Source: Thermoplasmata archaeon
GTDB lineage: Archaea; Thermoplasmatota; E2; DHVEG-1
DNA length: 11,853 nt
NCBI GenBank assembly: GCA_003651045.1
Contig: QMTJ01000015.1
Coordinates: forward strand, 1 to 11,853
Direction of reading: 5' to 3'
A program made the translations under genes and the position numbers. Positions within the stretch are counted from its first letter, which is position 1, and every line of letters begins with the position of its first letter. The notes under the pieces were generated by a model, which worked only from the letters and a program-made list of their open reading frames with translations, had not been told where the DNA came from and did not search any database. Shown one piece after another: positions 7,036 through 11,853 of this stretch.

Positions 7036-7977
7036 TTAAATTCTTTCAAATAATGCACTTATCATGAGTGGTAGAAGAACTGTTGCATCCCCTTGTACGG
7101 TTACATTATCTGCTTCTTCTTTGATTTTACCCCAACTTATTGCCTCTCTAGTTTGAGCGCCACTGAGGCTTCCATCGTATTCTACAGCAGTTGTAACGTA
7201 AACAGTGTAATCCAGACCGTCTCTATATTGAGCCCACCAGATGGTATGATGTTTTGATATTCCACCGCCGATGATGAGTGCACCTGTTTTTTTACTATTA
7301 AATATGATATCTGAGAGTTCTTGTTCATCTTTTAGTAAATCAATTGTGAAATCACGATGTTCTTGGTAGTACATCCATATCTGAGATCCAAAGGCTCCAT
7401 CTGTGATACCAGGGATGAACATAGGTATCTTGTTTTTATATGCCCAGTAAACTATTGATTCTTCCTTGTTTTTTTCTTTCTCAAGTTGTTTTCCAAACTT
7501 CCAAACTAGTTCCTTGGTAGACCATTTCTGTTTTATTTTGTATAGTTCCGCAAGGATCGGCTGTATTTTTTTTTCAAGAACTATTCCATAGGATTTATTC
7601 GGTATGAAAATATTCCCAAGTCTATTGATTCCTTTTTTGTAAAGTTCTTTGTCATCCACCATGAAAGAACCATGGTAATAGTTCTCCCATACCCTTGCTA
7701 AATCATGATCTAATGTTCCACAAGTTGTGATAACTACATCAAAAAGTTTCTTCTTCAACAACTCTTTTATAACACCTCGTGTACCAGTTGAACAGATACA
7801 TGCAGGGAATGATAAAAACTTTACACAGTTTTTATCTTCGATCATTTTTTCAATAATATCCACACCTTGCGCGAGTTTTTTAGCGGTGAAACCACCAGAA
7901 TCATATAACTGTTTAACTATTTCATCTATTTTCATTCCTTTTCTAAGCTGTATATCTTTAACAATTTCCTGTTTCAT
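7036..7977 (-). CDS. dys: Deoxyhypusine synthase, archaeal type
   Basis: NAD-dependent transfer of an aminobutyl group onto a lysine of the initiation factor aIF5A, the first step of hypusine formation. The 313 residues include the catalytic lysine K284 in ISWGKI (human K329), with E278 and W282 (human E323, W327), H243 in SKHH (human H288), D193 in ITDG (human D238, NAD site), TTAVEYDG (262-269) and D297 in QGDA. The motif DHDLARVWENYYHG (90-103) is the archaeal form. By the same by-eye alignment, the human amine-binding D243 and D316 are S198 and L271, and N292 is W247. I think this is shared by many archaeal enzymes. GGGAGG (7996-7991) is a strong Shine-Dalgarno, 13 bases before the ATG; a TAA just upstream excludes a longer start. 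The gene follows MEMO by 34 bases. Confidence 0.93.
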   Translation of the reverse strand: MKQEIVKDIQLRKGMKIDEIVKQLYDSGGFTAKKLAQGVDIIEKMIEDKNCVKFLSFPACICSTGTRGVIKELLKKKLFDVVITTCGTLDHDLARVWENYYHGSFMVDDKELYKKGINRLGNIFIPNKSYGIVLEKKIQPILAELYKIKQKWSTKELVWKFGKQLEKEKNKEESIVYWAYKNKIPMFIPGITDGAFGSQIWMYYQEHRDFTIDLLKDEQELSDIIFNSKKTGALIIGGGISKHHTIWWAQYRDGLDYTVYVTTAVEYDGSLSGAQTREAISWGKIKEEADNVTVQGDATVLLPLMISALFERI

Positions 7978-7990
7978 AAAATAGGTTTAG

Positions 7991-7996
7991 CCTCCC
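7991..7996 (-). promoter_or_regulatory. Shine-Dalgarno of deoxyhypusine synthase
   Basis: Reads GGGAGG on the minus strand in the short gap after the MEMO stop. Its spacing to the ATG at 7977 is 13 bases, longer than usual, but there is no other start codon before the in-frame TAA at 7987-7989. It implies independent ribosome loading within a MEMO-dys message. Confidence 0.7.
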
Positions 7997-8011
7997 ATTT
8001 TTTTCTTTTTT

Positions 8012-8896
8012 TTAGTATACACTCAATGCTCCGTATCCTACACATGAAGTACCTGGATGCACCTCATATGATGTCCCATATTTAAGTAATTCCACTTTAT
8101 GTGCCCCTAGTTTTTTAGCTGCTGTTAACATAGCTGCTACAGGCCCGTAACCACACATTGTTATACTATGCGTATGTACAGTGTTAATCAAACCTTCTGC
8201 GTCTATTTCAAGGATTCTCTCTATCGCAAGTTGATCCTGTTTTTTAGCATACTCATCAACCCTCATATTCTCAGGTGGCGTGCTCATATAGTTAAAACCA
8301 ACATGTGAAAAATCACTACTAGCGATGATAACAACTTTTCCATTTGTGTTTTTTACAGCATCTGCTATAATATTTCCTACTTCTTTTGATGTATCATAAT
8401 CCTGCATAGCCATACATATTGGTACAAAATCAAATGTTCTATCATCTGCGATGTACTGTAAAAAAGGTAGCTGCACTTCTATACTATGCTCATATAGATG
8501 AGCATTTTCATCATTGTCAATGATGCCTTTCCATAGTTGTTTAGATAGTGATTCATTTATAGGTATTTCACCAAGAGGTGTCAACCAGGTTCCTTCTGTC
8601 ATAACAGCTACACCAGAGCCCATACCTGTATGATTCGGACCAAGTATGATAAAGGTATCAGCGAAACCATTCTTTGCAAGATGATAATATGAGTGAGCAG
8701 CGATAGCACCAGAGTATATATAGCCTGCATGTGGTACTACGATGCCTCTTATGTTTTTACCACCTTTTGTTATCTCTGGAAGAGAACCAGGTCCTCTTTC
8801 TTCTAAGAAACAACCTTTAATTGTTTGTTTAAGAGAAGTTTTGTTTCCATCATAGAATTGACCTGCTACAGCTGGTTTCCTAATTTTCTCGTACAT
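8012..8896 (-). CDS. MEMO1-family protein (AmmeMemoRadiSam system protein B)
   Basis: A homologue of human MEMO1, a metal-binding protein related in fold to class III extradiol dioxygenases; its role in archaea is unknown. The 294 residues are the usual full length. Visible motifs: RKPAVAGQFYDG (6-17); VVPHAGYIYSGAIAAHSYY (53-71) with H56; ILGPNHTG (84-91) with H89; LYEHSIEVQLPFLQ (134-147) with H137; ASSDFSHVG (192-200) with D195 and H198; and TMCGYGPVAAML (246-257) with C248. H56, H89, H198 and C248 correspond to the human metal site (H49, H81, H192, C244), so metal binding is likely. In many archaea the gene sits with AMMECR1 and a radical-SAM gene; neither is here, and the neighbour is deoxyhypusine synthase, 34 bases downstream. 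A strong Shine-Dalgarno (AGGAGGA) fixes the ATG at 8896. Confidence 0.94.
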   Translation of the reverse strand: MYEKIRKPAVAGQFYDGNKTSLKQTIKGCFLEERGPGSLPEITKGGKNIRGIVVPHAGYIYSGAIAAHSYYHLAKNGFADTFIILGPNHTGMGSGVAVMTEGTWLTPLGEIPINESLSKQLWKGIIDNDENAHLYEHSIEVQLPFLQYIADDRTFDFVPICMAMQDYDTSKEVGNIIADAVKNTNGKVVIIASSDFSHVGFNYMSTPPENMRVDEYAKKQDQLAIERILEIDAEGLINTVHTHSITMCGYGPVAAMLTAAKKLGAHKVELLKYGTSYEVHPGTSCVGYGALSVY

Positions 8897-8906
8897 AATT
8901 ATAGTA

Positions 8907-8913
8907 TCCTCCT
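8907..8913 (-). promoter_or_regulatory. Shine-Dalgarno of MEMO gene
   Basis: AGGAGGA on the minus strand, 10 bases before the ATG at 8896. This is one of the best ribosome binding sites in the window. It fits a leadered message started from the TATA core at 8961-8969 (predicted leader about 42 bases), whereas the nearer GTATATAC at 8931-8938 would place the start inside this site. Confidence 0.75.
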
Positions 8914-8960
8914 AAGTACTGTAATTGGTAGTATATACATTAAAACTTTGTCCACAAAAA

Positions 8961-8969
8961 TTATAAATA
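8961..8969. promoter_or_regulatory. Candidate shared TATA box, MEMO and small-protein genes
   Basis: TTATAAATA lies between divergent genes, and its core TTATAA is palindromic. On the plus strand it predicts a start near 8990, downstream of the ATG at 8976, so the small protein must begin at 9015. On the minus strand (TATTTATAA) it predicts a start near 8938, giving MEMO a leader of about 42 bases that holds its Shine-Dalgarno. Start sites are inferred. Confidence 0.5.
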
Positions 8970-9002
8970 GAGTCGATGAATTCGGATTTGCAGATTAGAT
9001 GT

Positions 9003-9008
9003 AGGGAG
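9003..9008 (+). promoter_or_regulatory. Shine-Dalgarno deciding the small-protein start
   Basis: AGGGAG ends six bases before the ATG at 9015. The earlier in-frame ATG at 8976 has no such site and lies upstream of the predicted transcription start, so 9015 is the likely initiation codon. Confidence 0.7.
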
Positions 9009-9014
9009 TTTACT

Positions 9015-9173
9015 ATGGAAACGGTCTGTCATATTGAAATAATTAAAGATGGACGTGATTTTGTTGCAAGAGCTCATCTAGCAGATGGCTCTATCAAGGA
9101 ATACCGTCATCAAGTCTTTGAAGACGTCCTCACTGAGATGGTTATAGATCTTCAGGAAGAACTTGCAGAGTAA
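9015..9173 (+). CDS. Small conserved-looking protein, function unknown
   Basis: I do not recognise this gene. From the ATG at 9015 it encodes 52 residues; the reading frame opens at 8976, but the Shine-Dalgarno and TATA spacing favour 9015. The sequence starts METVCHIEIIKDGRDFVARA and ends EDVLTEMVIDLQEELAE. The pattern suggests two or three beta strands (hydrophobic alternation in about residues 4-30) followed by an amphipathic acidic helix (about 35-52). It is cytosolic, with no membrane segment and a single cysteine. The topology vaguely recalls HicB/UPF0150-like small domains, but no HicA-type toxin gene is adjacent, so I do not call a toxin-antitoxin pair. It has its own promoter and terminator and is divergent from MEMO. 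A real gene is likely from the promoter, ribosome site and terminator together. Confidence 0.65.
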   Translation: METVCHIEIIKDGRDFVARAHLADGSIKEYRHQVFEDVLTEMVIDLQEELAE

Positions 9174-9207
9174 AAAAATAGTGGTTAGAAGATAATAATA
9201 GATGTTC

Positions 9208-9231
9208 AAAAAAAATTTATAATTTTTTTTT
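9208..9231. terminator. Bidirectional U-tract terminator between convergent genes
   Basis: A8 (9208-9215), a short AT-only spacer, then T9 (9223-9231). The plus strand reads U9 after the small-protein gene, and the minus strand reads U8 after the antiporter gene. The arrangement is nearly palindromic and sits in the middle of the 88-base convergent gap, so each transcript meets a U tract before the opposite gene. Confidence 0.65.
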
Positions 9232-9261
9232 CTTTATAACAGGATATTTCTCTTTTTTTAA

Positions 9262-10563
9262 CTATTTCGCTGCTTCTGCTGTGTTTAGTTTTTTCATTTC
9301 ATAATGTGATATTACTGATACACCAATTGTAGTGATAACTGCGGTTCCTAAAATTATTACAAAAGCAATATCTTTAAAAAAACCAGTGTAACCAGGCATA
9401 TACTTATTAACGAATTCTGGTCCAAATTTAATCGCTAGTATAGCTGCTGCGAGACCCCGCGGCATCATCACCATCAAAGTTTGTTTATCATCTTTTTCAA
9501 AACCACCTTTATAAGTAGTGATAGATACAGCGATGTATCTCACAACTATAAGCAATAGTAATATCACCATGCCTATCAATATAAAATCAATATTTTGAAA
9601 ACTAACCATCATACCAAGATAAACAAAGAAAAACGTTCTTATAACAAAAGCAGTAAGCGCATGGAAATGTTTTGTTTCCTCATCCATTTCAAAACTTTTA
9701 CCCTCATACCGTACCATTTTCAAAATTTTTTTACCATTACCTAATACAAGCCCAAACATGAGACAAGATATAGCACCAGCTCCTTCACCACCTTCACCAA
9801 CACCGACTACCCATGTTGTGAAAGAATAAACTAGGAACACAACTGCTAAAGTTAAAACATATGAAAACTGTTCCTTTCTAACTTTGTTCATAATAAAAAG
9901 CCATATAAAACCAAGGGTGAAACCCAGTACAATACCAACTGAAAACGTTTTCACCAAGTTACCTATTCCAACACCTAAGTTGATCTCACCTACAACAGTT
10001 ATCATATAATAAATTGCAAAAACAACAACTATACACAAAGGGTCAGTTAATATACTCTCAATAGAAGAAACCATCTTAGTTTTCTCCTGAAGATTCCTCA
10101 GCCTATAAGCAAGTGGTATAACAATAGGGCTACTAGTTCCACCAATAATAGCACCTAACACAGCACCTACTACAAAACTATCGCCCTGAATATGTATAAC
10201 ACCAATACTATCAAACCCCACGATCAATAGTAGTGTAGATAGAAAACTTAAACAAAAACCACATACAGTTAACAACAAACCCCGTGGTGCACCTTTAAAC
10301 AACTGATAAATATCAGTGTTTATACCACCGTCAAACAATATTATAACAATAGCGATAGCACTAAAAAAACCAGAAATAGTCATAAGTAACTCTGGATGTA
10401 ACATCTGAAACTCCTCTATTTTAAAAACAAAACCAACGATTAAACCAAACAATAAAAGCCAAATAATACTAGGAACCTGTGTCCTATTAAAAATAAGATT
10501 ACCAATAAAACCTAAAATCATAATTACTCCTAAAACCGCTAAAGCAAATATAACATCAACCAT
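9262..10563 (-). CDS. Cation:proton antiporter, CPA/NhaP-like
   Basis: A 433-residue membrane protein with about 12-13 hydrophobic segments, the size of a bare CPA transport domain without a C-terminal TrkA/RCK domain. It probably exchanges Na+ or K+ for protons across the cell membrane. Motifs in order: ILFDGGINTD (75-84), equivalent to the TM3 FxxGL region; GGTSSPIVIPLAYRL (141-155), the unwound TM4 region; SIESILTDPLCIVVVF (167-182) with the probable ion-binding D174 and E169; R309 in RTFFFVYLGMM; and MPRGLAAAILA (367-377). CPA1 members usually carry TDP in TM4 and N-D in TM5; here these are TSSP and T173-D174. The ATG at 10563 lies about 4 bases from the predicted transcription start, so the message is nearly leaderless. 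Ion and stoichiometry cannot be read from the sequence. Confidence 0.9.
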   Translation of the reverse strand: MVDVIFALAVLGVIMILGFIGNLIFNRTQVPSIIWLLLFGLIVGFVFKIEEFQMLHPELLMTISGFFSAIAIVIILFDGGINTDIYQLFKGAPRGLLLTVCGFCLSFLSTLLLIVGFDSIGVIHIQGDSFVVGAVLGAIIGGTSSPIVIPLAYRLRNLQEKTKMVSSIESILTDPLCIVVVFAIYYMITVVGEINLGVGIGNLVKTFSVGIVLGFTLGFIWLFIMNKVRKEQFSYVLTLAVVFLVYSFTTWVVGVGEGGEGAGAISCLMFGLVLGNGKKILKMVRYEGKSFEMDEETKHFHALTAFVIRTFFFVYLGMMVSFQNIDFILIGMVILLLLIVVRYIAVSITTYKGGFEKDDKQTLMVMMPRGLAAAILAIKFGPEFVNKYMPGYTGFFKDIAFVIILGTAVITTIGVSVISHYEMKKLNTAEAAK

Positions 10564-10589
10564 ACAAAACTTAAAAACCTAAAACCTTC

Positions 10590-10603
10590 ATTTAAAACTT
10601 CGC
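10590..10603 (-). promoter_or_regulatory. BRE/TATA promoter of the antiporter gene
   Basis: The minus strand reads GCGAAG then TTTTAAAT. The TATA centre near 10593 predicts a start near 10567, four bases before the ATG at 10563, so the transcript is practically leaderless, and no Shine-Dalgarno is present. The CGAAG element resembles that before the TATA box at 2379. Confidence 0.6.
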
Positions 10604-10639
10604 TTTTATTTCAAAAAACGTATACTTTTATTTTTTCAT

Positions 10640-10653
10640 AAAAAAATTTTTTT
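10640..10653 (-). terminator. U-tract terminator after the zinc-ribbon gene
   Basis: Perfect palindrome A7T7 that begins within the stop codon region of the zinc-ribbon gene; the minus strand reads U7 immediately downstream. It lies before the antiporter promoter, separating the two transcripts. Confidence 0.5.
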
Positions 10654-10843
10654 ATTTATTACTTAAAAAAACAATCACAGTAAACGCAACTATTAAACCC
10701 AAAAAGAAATACCAAACAATTTTTTTCTTCTTCAAAAAAGCATTGTATTTCTGCCGGCATTCCTCAGAACAAAGTGTTTCACCAACAGGAACTGCTTTAC
10801 CACACATAAGACAATGCGCATGCGGAGGTATATTTTCAGTCAT
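10652..10843 (-). CDS. DUF2116-type zinc-ribbon protein with C-terminal membrane anchor
   Basis: A 63-residue protein, complete at the normal size of the family. The N-terminal half holds a zinc ribbon: C11-x2-C14 in HCLMCGKAV and C25-x3-C29 in TLCSEECRQKY, with H8 and H10 nearby. A basic KKKK stretch (38-41) is followed by one hydrophobic segment (about 42-60, VWYFFLGLIVAFTVIVFL) ending SNK. This looks like a tail-anchored membrane protein with its zinc domain in the cytoplasm. The function is unknown. The ATG at 10843 is about 21 bases from the predicted start, with only a weak ribosome site (GGTTGACTGG). It appears to be its own transcription unit, separated from hpt by a terminator. Short length gives some uncertainty, but the Cys pattern and anchor make it convincing. 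Confidence 0.86.
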   Translation of the reverse strand: MTENIPPHAHCLMCGKAVPVGETLCSEECRQKYNAFLKKKKIVWYFFLGLIVAFTVIVFLSNK

Positions 10844-10886
10844 AAAAACCAGTCAACCTATTTCTGTAATTCTTCTTCTACTATGA

Positions 10887-10901
10887 AAATATTTCCCTCG
10901 A
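10887..10901 (-). promoter_or_regulatory. Candidate promoter of the zinc-ribbon gene
   Basis: The minus strand reads TCGAGGG then AAATATTT. The TATA centre near 10890 predicts a start near 10865 and a 21-base leader. An alternative AATTTATT element near 10920 would give a leader of about 50 bases but overlaps the hpt terminator. Confidence 0.4.
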
Positions 10902-10907
10902 TCTTTC

Positions 10908-10915
10908 AAAAAAAA
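10908..10915 (-). terminator. U8 terminator after hpt
   Basis: A8 on the plus strand, read as U8 on the minus strand, about 40 bases after the hpt stop codon. The region just after the stop is also U-rich in places. It marks the end of the decarboxylase-hpt transcript. Confidence 0.5.
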
Positions 10916-10954
10916 TAAATTGATACTAATTTTTCTTTCACTCTCAAAATTTTT

Positions 10955-11527
10955 TTAAATATTTTTTACAACAACCCTACCATTAACTACATCAATACCT
11001 ATAACTGTATCAATGCTAATGTTAAACTCTTTTTCAATTTCTTTAGACACGTCACCGCCTTTACTTACAGCGATAAAAACACCTTTAACTATAACACCCA
11101 TCTGCTTCAAAGATGAAAGAACAGCTCTAAGAGTACCACCTGTGCTAAGAACATCATCCACTATCACAACCTTATCCCCTTTTGAAAGCCCGTTAATGTA
11201 AAGATTTGATTTTGAATAACCTGTTTCTTGCTTTACTATAACCTCACCAGGTAAACTATAAGATCTCTTACGGATAATAGTAAAAGGTATCTTCATCTCC
11301 ATCGAAAGCACACTAGCAATAGGTATACCCATAGCCTCTATAGTAACAATTTTATCAAATGGTAACACAGTCTCAACTCTCTTTTTTATCTCCTGTACAA
11401 CTTCACCTAATAAACCTGGTTCTATATATGGTACTCCATCAGTGATAGGATGAATAACATAATCATAGTCGCCTTTTTTCACAATCGGAACGTTTTCAAA
11501 TGATTTCTTTAAAACATTTATACTCAT
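10955..11527 (-). CDS. hpt: Hypoxanthine/guanine phosphoribosyltransferase, archaeal type
   Basis: Salvages hypoxanthine and guanine to IMP and GMP using PRPP. The 190 residues match the archaeal APRT-like HGPRTase family. The N-terminal block VKKGDYDYVIHPITDGVPYI (16-35) is characteristic of this archaeal group. The type I PRTase PRPP loop is VIVDDVLSTGGT (121-132) with D124 and D125. The flexible-loop region contains RKRSYSLPGE (86-95), and IEAMGIPIAS (63-72) is the pyrophosphate-side loop. Its ATG overlaps the decarboxylase stop as ATGA, and GAGGGAG (11538-11532) in the end of that gene provides a ribosome site, so translation is coupled. A plain APRT or GfcR-type regulator was considered, but there is no HTH domain and the N-terminus fits HGPRTase. 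Confidence 0.9.
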   Translation of the reverse strand: MSINVLKKSFENVPIVKKGDYDYVIHPITDGVPYIEPGLLGEVVQEIKKRVETVLPFDKIVTIEAMGIPIASVLSMEMKIPFTIIRKRSYSLPGEVIVKQETGYSKSNLYINGLSKGDKVVIVDDVLSTGGTLRAVLSSLKQMGVIVKGVFIAVSKGGDVSKEIEKEFNISIDTVIGIDVVNGRVVVKNI

Positions 11528-11853
11528 ATCTCTCCCTCTTCTCTACAAACCTTTTCTAAAACAGGTATAAACTCATCAATAACTTTTTTTGTTACATGCG
11601 GCATCACAACAACACGCACAGCAGAAACCCTATCTATAATGTTTACCTTCCAACCATAACGTGTGAGTTTTTCAGCGACCCTCAAAGGTTTTTTTAGTTT
11701 CACCCCAAGGACATTCATACTAGGTTCAACAACAACATTAAGACCGATACCTCTAATCTTTTTTAGGAGATACAACGTATTATTCATACATTTTTTAACT
11801 ATTCTTTTATAACCATCACGCCCTAGATACCTCGTAACCGCGTAAGCCGCAGC
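11524..11853 (-). CDS. mfnA: MfnA-type PLP-dependent tyrosine/aspartate decarboxylase, C-terminal part
   Basis: The minus frame is open from the window edge to a TGA at 11524-11526 (109 residues plus stop); the N-terminal part, including the PLP lysine, is outside. The visible residues begin AAAYAVTRYLGRDGYKRIVK, followed by VVEPSMNVLGVKL and VVVMPHVTKKVIDEFIPVLE. This is the C-terminal subdomain of archaeal group II decarboxylases. MfnA makes tyramine for methanofuran in methanogens, and related archaeal enzymes make beta-alanine from aspartate for coenzyme A. Which applies here cannot be told from this fragment. The ATG at 11787 is internal and not the start, because homology continues upstream of it. 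The stop overlaps the hpt start by four bases. Confidence 0.8.
   Translation of the reverse strand, partial: AAAYAVTRYLGRDGYKRIVKKCMNNTLYLLKKIRGIGLNVVVEPSMNVLGVKLKKPLRVAEKLTRYGWKVNIIDRVSAVRVVVMPHVTKKVIDEFIPVLEKVCREEGEI
11532..11538 (-). promoter_or_regulatory. Shine-Dalgarno of hpt inside the upstream gene
   Basis: GAGGGAG on the minus strand, four bases before the ATG at 11527 and within the last codons of the decarboxylase (which encode EEGEI). It supports translation of hpt from the same message. Confidence 0.6.

Noticed and set aside
8976..9014. Longer version of the small protein starting at the ATG at 8976
   Set aside because: The ATG is upstream of the transcription start predicted from the TATA box, and it lacks a ribosome site, whereas AGGGAG stands six bases before the ATG at 9015.
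9015..9173. HicB-like antitoxin of a toxin-antitoxin pair
   Set aside because: Only the general strand-helix order is suggestive; there is no HicA-type gene next to it, and it is a lone gene with its own terminator.
10640..10653. A7T7 palindrome as a protein binding site or origin element
   Set aside because: Position right after a stop codon and the U tract it gives on the minus strand are explained by termination; no repeats of it are found nearby.
11524..11787. Complete 87-residue protein starting at the ATG at 11787
   Set aside because: The frame is open to the window edge, and the 22 upstream codons continue the decarboxylase family sequence, so the ATG is internal.
1..11853. Defence island, prophage, insertion sequence or CRISPR array
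   Set aside because: All genes belong to chromosomal housekeeping or conserved archaeal families, no transposase or integrase is present, and no spaced direct repeats are visible.

Overview
The window is AT-rich, gene-dense archaeal chromosome. It carries archaeal-type alanyl-tRNA synthetase, the archaeal bridging factor aMBF1, type II methionine aminopeptidase, deoxyhypusine synthase, a COG1340 coiled-coil protein, archaeal HGPRTase, an MfnA-type decarboxylase and a DUF2116 zinc-ribbon protein. TATA-box promoters with very short leaders and U-tract terminators fit this. A euryarchaeal lineage, perhaps Thermoplasmatota-like, is my best guess from gene content; the exact clade cannot be fixed by eye. 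I see no rRNA, tRNA, CRISPR array, insertion sequence or phage gene, and no gap longer than about 115 bases.

Layout. (1) 1-2340, minus: alaS, running off the left edge without its C-terminal domain. (2) 2417-3109, plus: a DUF1614 membrane protein, divergent from alaS across one palindromic TATA box. (3) 3201-7007, plus: the coiled-coil protein, aMBF1, Sua5/YrdC, Map and a creatininase-family protein. The last three are tightly linked (8-base and 4-base overlaps), and aMBF1 lies 13 bases before Sua5. (4) 8896-7036, minus: MEMO1-family protein then deoxyhypusine synthase, 34 bases apart, both with strong Shine-Dalgarno sites. (5) 9015-9173, plus: a small unknown protein divergent from MEMO. (6) 10563-9262, minus: a CPA-type cation/proton antiporter. 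(7) 10843-10652, minus: a membrane-anchored DUF2116 zinc ribbon. (8) 11853-10955, minus: the 3' end of an MfnA-type decarboxylase overlapping an HGPRTase gene.

Functional theme. Most genes serve translation and its maturation steps: tRNA charging (AlaRS), tRNA t6A synthesis (Sua5), N-terminal Met removal (Map), hypusine formation on aIF5A (DHS) and transcription or translation bridging (aMBF1). The rest are salvage and cofactor metabolism (HGPRTase, MfnA), ion homeostasis (antiporter) and poorly understood families (MEMO, creatininase-like, DUF1614, COG1340, DUF2116). I do not find a clear new defence or mobile system. The most interesting leads are the divergent creatininase active site, the MEMO-DHS pair, the altered DHS amine pocket, the antiporter motif variants and two divergent promoters built on symmetric TATA cores.
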